This document shows, piece by piece, positions 27,714 to 35,778 of a DNA stretch of 64,000 bases. Under the pieces are notes generated by a model. The model made no database searches and was not told the origin of the DNA. It saw nothing but the letters and a program-made list of their open reading frames with translations. Source of the DNA: Haloarchaeobius amylolyticus (GTDB lineage: Archaea; Halobacteriota; Halobacteria; Halobacteriales; Natrialbaceae); assembly GCF_026616195.1 (NCBI RefSeq), contig NZ_JANHDH010000001.1, positions 682,001 to 746,000 on the forward strand. The letters are read 5' to 3'. How positions within the stretch are numbered: position 1 is the first letter of the stretch; each line of letters starts with the position of its first letter. A program made the translations under genes and the position numbers.

Positions 27714-28067
27714 ATGTCCGTGGACGACGAGCGGCCAATCGAGGAGATTCTGGACACCATCGGCGACGAGCACGCGCGCGAAGTGCTCGCCGCGGTCAGC
27801 GAGGAGCCTCGCTCGGCCAAGCAGGTCGCCGAGTTCTGTGACCTCTCCCTCCCAACGGTGTACCGACGAATCGAGATGCTCAAAGAACACGACCTCGTCA
27901 CCTCGGAGACGCTCGTCGCGAAGGACGGGAACCACTACGACGCCATCAAGTCCAACTTCGACGCGACCGTCATCCGGCTCAAGGAGGACGAGTACGACAT
28001 CCGTATCTACCGCAAGGAGAACCTCCCGGACCGGTTCTCCAGCCTCTGGGACGAGCTCGGTCGCTGA
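27714..28067 (+). CDS. Winged-helix transcriptional regulator (ArsR-like)
   Basis: The 117-aa protein (MSVDDERPIEEILDTIGDEHAREVL) has the helix-turn-helix AKQVAEFCDLSLPTVYRRIEMLKEHDLV and a wing. The open frame extends 84 nt upstream, but ATG 27714 begins at the conserved part. TTATAG at 27691-27696 and TTAAAAATAG near 27613 are candidate promoters. The next gene starts 55 nt downstream and encodes a membrane protein, making a pair like that at 22.8-23.5 kb. Confidence 0.82.
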   Translation: MSVDDERPIEEILDTIGDEHAREVLAAVSEEPRSAKQVAEFCDLSLPTVYRRIEMLKEHDLVTSETLVAKDGNHYDAIKSNFDATVIRLKEDEYDIRIYRKENLPDRFSSLWDELGR

Positions 28068-28121
28068 CCGGGCCCCCGGCGGTGCAGTTATATCCCCGGA
28101 CACAGTAGCAGGTGAGCAACC

Positions 28122-28403
28122 GTGGTCGAGTTGATCGAAATCGCCGGGATGGTGCTGATGCTGATGCGACTGATCCTGTTCGCGCTCGCGCTCGGACTCA
28201 CCTTCATCAGTTTTCAGGCGTACAACCAGAAGGGCGGTAAACGGCTCGAATCGGCGTTCATCGGCTTCGCCTTCATCAGCATGGGCGTCGCCCTGACGAA
28301 CATCAGCATGCAGATAACCAAGGGCGTCGTCTACTTCAACATCGCCGAGACGGTGCCGTTCATCGTCGGGTTCAGCATGCTGTATCTCTCCCTGTACCGC
28401 TGA
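28122..28403 (+). CDS. DUF7521-like small membrane protein
   Basis: The 93-aa protein has three hydrophobic segments (about residues 5-30, 45-65 and 72-92) and a GTG start at 28122. It follows a winged-helix regulator, as in the other pair. The DUF name is from memory. Function unknown; may modulate the regulator at the membrane. Confidence 0.65.
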   Translation: MVELIEIAGMVLMLMRLILFALALGLTFISFQAYNQKGGKRLESAFIGFAFISMGVALTNISMQITKGVVYFNIAETVPFIVGFSMLYLSLYR

Positions 28404-28450
28404 GCGAGTTTCGACAACAGTTTTAGGCCGGGTCCATTCTACTCCGGCAA

Positions 28451-30649
28451 ATGGGTAACTGTATCATCTGTGGTGCCTCGGTCGACGGGCACATCTGCAA
28501 GAGTCACGAAGAGGACGTCGTCTTCGTCTTCGAGGGCAACTCCCCGAACCAACTGACCCCCGGACGCTACTACGAGGGAAGCGTCGACGGCTTCGCCGAG
28601 TTCGGCGTCTTCGTCGACATCGGGACGTCCGTCACCGGGCTCCTGCACCGGAGCGAGCTGGACCGACGCCTGGACAGCCTCGACTGGCAGTCCGGCGACA
28701 CCGTCTACGTGCAGGTCACCGACGTGCGCGACAACGGCAACATCGACCTCGGCTGGTCCATCCGCCAGGACGAGGCCGAGTTCCGCGGCAAGCTCATCGA
28801 CAACCCGAGCGGTGACAAACTGCCCGAGGAGGAGGAGAAGCAGGAGGTCGCCGCGACGACCGAGGGGACCCAGCAGGCCACCACGCAGGTCCGCACCCCC
28901 GACGGCAGCGACGCGACCCCGAGCAGCGACAAGACCGAAGAACCCGGTGAGGCGCCCGACGAGGGAAACGCTGACTCGGCCTCGGACGCGTCCGGGGCCG
29001 ACGACGAGCAGGACGGAACCGATGAGTCCGCGCAGGCGGAGTCCGCACAGGCGGAGTCCGCACAGGACGAGTCCGCCGCCGACGAACCCGCAACCGCCGA
29101 CGAGAGCGACGCCGCGCCCGAGCCGAGCGACGACGAACCGCTCGCCCGGACCCAGATCGACGGTCTGACCGAGCAGGTCGGCCAGGTCGTCAGCATCGAG
29201 GGCGAGGTCATCAGCGTCCGGCAGACGTCCGGCCCGACCGTCTTCGAACTGCGCGACGAGAGCGGCGTCATCGAGTGCGCCGCGTTCGAGGAGGCCGGCG
29301 TGCGCGCCTACCCCGACGTCAGCGTCGACGACGTCGTCCGTCTCGAGGGCGAGGTCGAGCGCCGCCACGACAACATCCAGGTCGAGACGGAGTCCCTGAC
29401 CATCCTCGAGGGCGAGGAGGCAGCCGCCGTCGACGAGCGCATGCAGGCCGCCATCGACGACGAGGCCGACCCCGGCAGCATCGACCTGCTCGCCGACCAC
29501 GACGCCGTCGCGGCCGTCACCGACGAGATCCGCGAGGTCGCGACCGCCATCCGCCGCGCCGTCATCGAGTCCCGCCCGGTCGTCGTGCGCCACCGCGCCA
29601 CGGCCGAGGGCTACGTCGCCGGCGCCGCCATCGAGCGCGCCGTGCTCCCGCTCGTCCGCGAGGAGCACGCCCGCGACGACGCCGTCTACCACTTCTTCGA
29701 GCGCCGCCCGCTCGACGAGCCGGTGTACGACATGGACGCCGCGACGAACGACGTGACGGACATGCTCGACGCGCGCGAGCGCCACGGCGAGCAGCTCCCG
29801 CTCGTCGTCCTCGCCGACCTCGGCAGCACGCTGGAGTCCCGCGAGAGCTACGACCTGCTCGACGTCTACGACGCCGACCGTGTCGTCGTCGACGCGGGCC
29901 ACCCTGACGAGGAGATCGTCGACTCGGTCGCCGGCATCGTCAACCCGCACCTCGCCGGGTCGGGCGACGACGTGACGAGCGCGACCCTCGCCGCGAACGT
30001 CGCGGCCCACGTCAACGAGGACGTGCGCGAGGACCTGCGTCACCTCCCCGCCGTCAGTTTCTGGGCGGACGCGCCGTCGGCCTACACCGACCTCGCCAGC
30101 GAGGCCGGCTACGACGCCGACGAGACCCGCGAACTCCGCGAGGCCATCGCGCTGGAGGCGTACTACCAGTCCTACAAGGACAAGCGCGAACTCATCACGG
30201 ACCTGCTGTTCAACGAGAGCGACGGGCTCGCCGGCCACGTCAGCGAGCAGTTCCGCATCAAGCTCGAGCGCGAACTCGAGACGGCCCGGCGCAACGTCTC
30301 GACGCGCACCGCGAAGGGCATCGAGTTCGCCGTGCTCGACGCCGACGCGTTCACGCACCGCTTCGACTTCCCGCCGACGGAACTCCTGCTCGAGGCGCTC
30401 CACCGCGAGCAGGCCGCAGAGACCGACGAGACGCTCGTCACGCTCGCACTTGGTGACGACGACCTCTACCTCCGCAGCACGGACCACGTCGACATGCGTG
30501 GCGTCGCCGACGAGGTCGCGGAGGTCGTTCCCGAGTCCGGCCTGAGCGTCGTCGGTGGCCGCGACGGCCACCTCGAGTACCTCTCCGGCGAGCGCGAAGA
30601 CGTGCTCAACGCGACGGTCTCGGCCATCGCGAAGTCGTTCAAGCCGTAG
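28451..30649 (+). CDS. Archaeal RecJ-like DHH protein with zinc finger and S1 domain (COG1107 type)
   Basis: The 732-aa protein starts with a CxxC/CxxxH knuckle (CIICG and ICKSH), then an S1 RNA-binding domain (about residues 35-115: YYEGSVDGFAEFGVFVDIG), an acidic linker with ESAQA repeats (about 118-235), an OB-fold (about 240-325) and a DHH-phosphoesterase-like region (about 355-720). The catalytic motifs look degraded: the DxDxDG-type motif appears as RHRATAEGY and the DHH triplet as DAGHPDE. The family is annotated as RecJ-like exonuclease, and archaeal relatives join the replication complex as Cdc45/RecJ-like parts. Here a structural or binding role is more likely than nuclease activity. 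Confidence 0.8.
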   Translation: MGNCIICGASVDGHICKSHEEDVVFVFEGNSPNQLTPGRYYEGSVDGFAEFGVFVDIGTSVTGLLHRSELDRRLDSLDWQSGDTVYVQVTDVRDNGNIDLGWSIRQDEAEFRGKLIDNPSGDKLPEEEEKQEVAATTEGTQQATTQVRTPDGSDATPSSDKTEEPGEAPDEGNADSASDASGADDEQDGTDESAQAESAQAESAQDESAADEPATADESDAAPEPSDDEPLARTQIDGLTEQVGQVVSIEGEVISVRQTSGPTVFELRDESGVIECAAFEEAGVRAYPDVSVDDVVRLEGEVERRHDNIQVETESLTILEGEEAAAVDERMQAAIDDEADPGSIDLLADHDAVAAVTDEIREVATAIRRAVIESRPVVVRHRATAEGYVAGAAIERAVLPLVREEHARDDAVYHFFERRPLDEPVYDMDAATNDVTDMLDARERHGEQLPLVVLADLGSTLESRESYDLLDVYDADRVVVDAGHPDEEIVDSVAGIVNPHLAGSGDDVTSATLAANVAAHVNEDVREDLRHLPAVSFWADAPSAYTDLASEAGYDADETRELREAIALEAYYQSYKDKRELITDLLFNESDGLAGHVSEQFRIKLERELETARRNVSTRTAKGIEFAVLDADAFTHRFDFPPTELLLEALHREQAAETDETLVTLALGDDDLYLRSTDHVDMRGVADEVAEVVPESGLSVVGGRDGHLEYLSGEREDVLNATVSAIAKSFKP

Positions 30650-30670
30650 AACAGGGCGTTCGCGCCGTTC

Positions 30671-33484
30671 TCAGTCCTCTCGTCGTCGCTCAGACGCAGA
30701 GCCGTCGGTCCGCGACGCCGCCGTGTCCGACGCCGCCGGCCCGCTTCCGGACTCGGGAGTCTCCGACTCGAACGCGGGCCGCACCCGCTCCAGTTTCGGG
30801 AACTCCTCGGTCGGTATCCTGTCGAGCACCTCGACCGTCCCGTGGGTGCCATCGACCCGGATGCGCTGGCCGGTCTGGATGCGGGCCGTCGCCGCCGGGA
30901 CCGAGACGACCGCCGGGATGCCGTACTCGCGGGCCACCAGCGAACCGTGGGTCATGCGACCGCCGACCTCGGTGACGAGGCCGGCCGCGTTCAGGAACAG
31001 GGGCGTCATGCCGGGGTCGCAGAACTCCGTGACGAGGATCTCGCCGCGGGCCAGCGTCTCTGTGGTCGGGTCGCGGACGACTCTGGCGAAGCCCTCGACC
31101 ACGCCCCGAGAGACGGGTGTGCCTTCCAGCGCGTCGTCCTCGGCGATGCGTGGCTCGCCCAGGGCCTCGCCCTCGCTGGTGACGACCCGTGGGGCGTGCA
31201 TGGCCGCATGGTGGGCGAACAGGGCCTTGCGCCGCCGGAGGTCGGGCGCGATGGGTTCCCCGGCGAGTGCGGCCTGCAGTTCGTCGAGGTGGAGGTACCA
31301 GACGTCCCCGGTGTCGACGAGTACGTCCGCGGCTTCGAGCGTCTCCCCGGCGGCGACCAGCTGCTCCCGGACCGCGGCCAGCAGGCGCGCGATGCCGTAC
31401 TTCGGGTGCTCGCGGAGGGCGAGGTAGCCGCGGTAGACCGCGACCAGTCGGCGGACCGCGGCGGCCCTGGCCTGCCCGCGGGGACCACGTCCTGCCTGCT
31501 CGGCTGCGGCGACCTCCAGCCGGGTCGCCGCCGCTTCGGCCTCCTCGACCAGGTCGGCGAAGTGCGCCCGGTGGAGCCCCGTCTCGCCTCCGAGCAACGC
31601 TCCCCGGACGGTCTGGAGCACCTGCGAGGGGTCCTCGCGCCAGCGGGGCCGCGAGAGGTCTATCTCGGTCGGCCCGCGGAAACCGTACTCGTCGAGGAAC
31701 GACTGGAGCGCCGCGTCGAAGGCGGCCCCGCCCTCGGTTCGGGCGACGGTCTCGCGGTCCTGCCCGGCCTCGATGGCGCGTGCGACCGCCGGGAGCGACC
31801 GCGCGAGGTCCGCGAGGTCGCCGAGTGCGAGCGTCATGTCGGTGACCACGTCGCCGGCCAGCCCGCGTCCGAGCGCGTCGATGTCGGCCTCGTGGCCGGG
31901 GCAGAGCCGCCGGAGCGCGGCGCCCGCGACGAACGTCGCGTAGAACGGGAAGAACCGTCCCATCACGCCGAAGACCGACCCCGTGAGTTCGTCGAGGGCG
32001 GTCTTGACGCGCTCCTCGACGGTCTGCTCGCGCCGGATTCGCGTGACCGCGTCCGCGGCGAACTCGTCGTACCACTCGCGCTGGCGGGCCGCAGCAGCGT
32101 CGGGTCTCCCGAGCACGAGCGCGCCGAGGGCACTGCCGGTGATGCGAGAGAGCAGGGGCGCGACGCGTGTCGCCGTCCCGAGGTTCCGGCCCACGGTTCG
32201 GACCAGCCCGGCCTCGTCGGGCCAGGGGTCGCGCTCGGAGACGAAGGCGTCGATGGCGACGGCCGCGGGTTCGTCGACGCTCGCCATGGCTGCCAGGTAC
32301 CGCCCGCGGAGCCGCGGGTTCCGGACGAAGGGGGTCACGTCCTGGTAGAGTCGCCCGCCGGCGGTCGCGACCTCGCGTTCGCCCCCGAGGCCGAACCGGC
32401 GCATGGATTCCGTGAGGAGGTCGCGCCAGACGTCCACGACGAGGGGCGGCATCGCCGCCGACATCGCCTCCTTGTGGTTCCAGCTGTAGTAGACGTGCAG
32501 GGCGTCGTCTTCCGGTGCGGGTTCCGGGACCGGAAACAGGGTCGTGATGGGGCGCGCCTGGAGGAGCAGGAACCTGTCGTCGTCGCGGCACCACTCCACG
32601 TCCATCGGTGCCCCGAACAGGTCGTGGGCCTGGTTCCCGATGTCGACGAGCCCGCGGACCTCGGCGTCGGTGAGGACGCGCTGGCGGCGCTTCTTCGCCG
32701 AGACCTGCGTCGTCTCGGTCCCGCCGCCGGGCGTGGCGTGGACGGCCTCGCGCTTCTCGCCGACGGTGTACTCGAGGACCTCGCCGGTGCTCGCGTCGGC
32801 GTGGACGGTGTCCGCGGTGACGCGGCCGCCGACCTGTGACTCCCCGAGGCCGTAGCCCGCGTCGATGGTGACCCGGGTGCGGTTGCCCGACACCGGGTCA
32901 GCCGTGAACAGGATGCCCGACGCCTCGGGGTAGACCATGCGCTGGACGACGACGGCGCAGCCGACCGCCTCGTGCGGGATACCGTTTCGCTGGCGGTAGA
33001 CGATGGCCCGGTCGGTGAACGCGCTGGCCATGCACTCGACGACCGTCCCGCAGACCGCGTTGGGCCCGACGACGTTCAGGATGGTGTCGTGCTGGCCGGC
33101 GAAGGAGGCGTGTGGCAGGTCCTCGGCGGTCGCGCTCGACCGGATGGCGTAGGCGTCGTCGATGCCCAGGATGCCGAGTTCGGCGGTTATCTCCTGCCTG
33201 ATGGCGGCTGGCAGGCGTTGCGCCCGGATGGCCTCGCGGGTGCGCCGACCGGCCTCCTTGATGCCCTCGGTGTCGGCGGGGTCGAGGTCGGCCAGTGCGG
33301 CGATGCGGGCCTGCACCGTCGGGTCGGCGACCACCTCGCAGTAGACCGCGGTCGTGACGCAGAACCCCGCCGGGACCGGCAGGTCCACGGCCACGAGTCT
33401 CGCCAGGTTCGCGCCCTTGCCCCCGGTCCACTTCGGGTCGGTCGCGAGCGGTTCGGCTAACGGAACGACTGTCGGTACTCCCAC
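30671..33484 (-). CDS. PEP-synthase-like phosphotransferase resembling rifampicin phosphotransferase
   Basis: The 937-aa protein has an N-terminal pyruvate-phosphate-dikinase ATP-grasp domain (about residues 1-315: KWTGGKGANLARL, AIRSSATAEDLPHASFAGQ, ILFTADPVSGN). A middle region starts with HVYYSWNHKEAMSAAMPPLV, and a C-terminal phosphohistidine swivel domain has His in GGRMTHGSLVAREYGIPAV. PEP synthases have TCHAA at this place; MTHGS and the middle region are closer to what I know of rifampicin phosphotransferases. A true PEP synthase also needs the C-terminal PEP-binding barrel, which is absent. Start is GTG at 33484, preceded by GGGGGGAG. Substrate not known. Confidence 0.72.
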   Translation of the reverse strand: MGVPTVVPLAEPLATDPKWTGGKGANLARLVAVDLPVPAGFCVTTAVYCEVVADPTVQARIAALADLDPADTEGIKEAGRRTREAIRAQRLPAAIRQEITAELGILGIDDAYAIRSSATAEDLPHASFAGQHDTILNVVGPNAVCGTVVECMASAFTDRAIVYRQRNGIPHEAVGCAVVVQRMVYPEASGILFTADPVSGNRTRVTIDAGYGLGESQVGGRVTADTVHADASTGEVLEYTVGEKREAVHATPGGGTETTQVSAKKRRQRVLTDAEVRGLVDIGNQAHDLFGAPMDVEWCRDDDRFLLLQARPITTLFPVPEPAPEDDALHVYYSWNHKEAMSAAMPPLVVDVWRDLLTESMRRFGLGGEREVATAGGRLYQDVTPFVRNPRLRGRYLAAMASVDEPAAVAIDAFVSERDPWPDEAGLVRTVGRNLGTATRVAPLLSRITGSALGALVLGRPDAAAARQREWYDEFAADAVTRIRREQTVEERVKTALDELTGSVFGVMGRFFPFYATFVAGAALRRLCPGHEADIDALGRGLAGDVVTDMTLALGDLADLARSLPAVARAIEAGQDRETVARTEGGAAFDAALQSFLDEYGFRGPTEIDLSRPRWREDPSQVLQTVRGALLGGETGLHRAHFADLVEEAEAAATRLEVAAAEQAGRGPRGQARAAAVRRLVAVYRGYLALREHPKYGIARLLAAVREQLVAAGETLEAADVLVDTGDVWYLHLDELQAALAGEPIAPDLRRRKALFAHHAAMHAPRVVTSEGEALGEPRIAEDDALEGTPVSRGVVEGFARVVRDPTTETLARGEILVTEFCDPGMTPLFLNAAGLVTEVGGRMTHGSLVAREYGIPAVVSVPAATARIQTGQRIRVDGTHGTVEVLDRIPTEEFPKLERVRPAFESETPESGSGPAASDTAASRTDGSASERRRED

Positions 33485-33636
33485 TTGTGCTCCCCCCAGA
33501 GTGGGCAGTGTACGGGCCGAGGCGATATGACGGTTCCGCGATTCGATATATATAGGAGGGCGTGGGGCGCCGTGCGACCAGCGCTAGCGACGCGGTCCCG
33601 ACACCCTTTTTGCTGTCACACGGCCATGCCATAGCA

Positions 33637-35289
33637 ATGAGTACCGAGACGGACCCGACCGAGTCCGACGCGTTCGCGGCCGTCTGCGAGGACCTCGTCG
33701 AGCAGATCCTCGCGGGCGACCTCGAACGCGACGACGTGGAGTCGGCCAAGCTCGAGGCCTGTTCGCGACACTCCGCGCCGAAGGTCCCCAAGAACTCGGA
33801 GATTCTCGACCACGCGCCCCAGGAGCGCCGCGAGGAGCTGGAGTCCGTCCTCATGCGCAAGCCCGTCCGGACCGCCTCCGGCGTCTCTCCGGTGGCCATC
33901 ATGACCTCGCCGCACATGTGCCCGCACGGGAAGTGCCTCTACTGCCCGGGCGGCCCGGCCAGCGAGTTCTCCAGTTCGCAGTCCTACACCGGCCACGAGC
34001 CCGCGGCGGCCCGCGGCGTCCAGAACGACTACGACCCGTACGGGCAGGTCACCCTGCGGCTCGAACAGCTCCGGGAGATCGGCCACCCCGTCGACAAGGT
34101 CGAACTCATCCTGATGGGCGGGACGATGACCGCCCGGAGCCACGACTACCAGGAGTGGTTCGTCAAGCGCGCGCTGGAGGCGATGAACGACTACGACGTG
34201 GACAAGCAGCCCGAACCCGCCGAGGGCGAGAGCTTCGCGCAAGCGCCCGACGAGTACGACTTCGAGTACCTGGAGGACGTCATCGCGGAGAACGAGACCG
34301 CCGACGTCCGCAACATCGGGACCACCTTCGAGACCAAGCCCGACTGGTGCGACCCCGAGCAGATAGACCGGATGCTCGACCTCGGCGGCACGAAGGTCGA
34401 GGTCGGCGTCCAGACAACCTACGAGCGCATCAACCGCGAGATGCACCGCGGCCACGGCGCCCAGGCCAGCATCGAGGCCAACCAGCGCCTCCGTGACTCG
34501 GCGTTCAAGGTCGGCTTCCACATGATGCCCGGCCAGCCCGGCATGTCCAGGGAGATGTGCCTGGAGGACTTCCGCCGGCTGTTCGAGGACGAGAAGTGGC
34601 GGCCAGATTATCTCAAAATCTACCCGACGCTGGTCGTCCGCGGCACCCTCGTCTACGACTCCTGGCACCAGGGCGAGTACGAACCCCTGGACAACGAGAC
34701 GGCCGCCGAACTCGTCGCCGAGATCAAATCGATGATCCCGAAGTACACCCGGCTCCAGCGCGTCCAGCGCGACATCCCCGCGGACTTCATCGACGCCGGC
34801 GTCTGGAAGTCCAACCTCCGCCAGCTCGCCCGCAAGAAGATGGAGGACCACGGCTGGACCTGTGACTGCATCCGCTGTCGCGAGGTCGGCATGAACGACG
34901 AGGTGCCCGACGAGGTCGAACTCGACGTGATGACCTACGAGGCCGCCGGCGGCACCGAGCACTTCATCAGCTACGAGGACCCCGAGAAGGACCTCCTCGT
35001 CGGCTTCTGTCGCCTGCGCTTCCCTGGCGACCCCGTGCGACGGGAACTCCAGAACGCCGCGCTCGTCCGCGAACTCCACGTCTACGGCCCGATGGTCGAG
35101 GTCGGCCAGCAGAGCCACGACTGGCAGCACAAGGGCTACGGCCAGAAGCTACTCGCGAAGGCCGAGGAACTGGCGGCCGACGCCGGCTACGACAAGGTCA
35201 GCGTCATCTCCGGTATCGGTGCCCGGGAGTACTACCGGAACAAGCTCGGGTACCACCAGGATGGGCCGTACGTGAGCAAGCGGTTGTAG
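33637..35289 (+). CDS. elp3: Elp3, tRNA U34 carboxymethyl-modifying radical SAM/acetyltransferase
   Basis: Archaeal Elp3 adds carboxymethyl groups to the wobble uridine of tRNAs using acetyl-CoA and S-adenosylmethionine. The 550-aa protein has the radical-SAM cysteines in CPHGKCLYCPGG (CX4CX2C), a central radical-SAM barrel with LILMGGTMTARS, and a C-terminal GNAT domain (LHVYGPMVEVGQ and HKGYGQKLL). The frame is open 75 nt further upstream, but MSTETDPTESDAF at 33637 fits the family start. Confidence 0.93.
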   Translation: MSTETDPTESDAFAAVCEDLVEQILAGDLERDDVESAKLEACSRHSAPKVPKNSEILDHAPQERREELESVLMRKPVRTASGVSPVAIMTSPHMCPHGKCLYCPGGPASEFSSSQSYTGHEPAAARGVQNDYDPYGQVTLRLEQLREIGHPVDKVELILMGGTMTARSHDYQEWFVKRALEAMNDYDVDKQPEPAEGESFAQAPDEYDFEYLEDVIAENETADVRNIGTTFETKPDWCDPEQIDRMLDLGGTKVEVGVQTTYERINREMHRGHGAQASIEANQRLRDSAFKVGFHMMPGQPGMSREMCLEDFRRLFEDEKWRPDYLKIYPTLVVRGTLVYDSWHQGEYEPLDNETAAELVAEIKSMIPKYTRLQRVQRDIPADFIDAGVWKSNLRQLARKKMEDHGWTCDCIRCREVGMNDEVPDEVELDVMTYEAAGGTEHFISYEDPEKDLLVGFCRLRFPGDPVRRELQNAALVRELHVYGPMVEVGQQSHDWQHKGYGQKLLAKAEELAADAGYDKVSVISGIGAREYYRNKLGYHQDGPYVSKRL

Positions 35290-35441
35290 ACGCGGGTGCG
35301 GACCGACTCGACCCGACTCTTCTTGTACCAGCAGGCGGCCACCATCGGCGTGTTCTGACCAGCCAGCACGCGAGGCCCAGCGGTTGCACGGGCCAGCCTC
35401 GCGTGTTTCCTCCCGCAGCGTCCGTCTGTTCGCCACGCGAT

Positions 35442-35687
35442 TCACGGCCGCGATTCGTCGAAGAAGTCGGTCAACTCGTCCCAGAGCACGAGCACGACAC
35501 CGAGGCCGAACGTGCCGAGACAGACCTGCAGGACGGCCGCGTTCGCGCCCTTGCCGACGATACCGAGGTAGATGGCGTAGCTGACGAGCGCGACCACGAC
35601 GAGTGCCATCGTCGCCCCACCGACGAGCCGAGCCGGGAGGGGAATCATCGACGCGCCGTCGGGGGCGGAGGGCGGGCCTGCGGCCAT
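35442..35687 (-). CDS. Two-helix small membrane protein
   Basis: The 81-aa protein has two hydrophobic helices (about residues 17-40 and 48-68) and an acidic C-terminus (DELTDFFDESRP). ATG 35687 is chosen; a shorter start at 35648 gives MIPLPARLVGG. Divergent from rqcH. No recognised family; similar small proteins of unknown role are common in haloarchaea. Confidence 0.55.
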   Translation of the reverse strand: MAAGPPSAPDGASMIPLPARLVGGATMALVVVALVSYAIYLGIVGKGANAAVLQVCLGTFGLGVVLVLWDELTDFFDESRP

Positions 35688-35778
35688 GTTGTCGGGACGA
35701 CTCGAACGAGCGACATAACCGTTCTGCCCGGCGGTCCTGAACGACAGGCCCTTACCCTCCCCACGTAAAAACCCGCGC

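Noticed and set aside
28794-29168. Overlapping frames with many Arg/Pro/Thr in the acidic linker of the RecJ-like gene
   Set aside because: They are frame shadows of the repeat linker.
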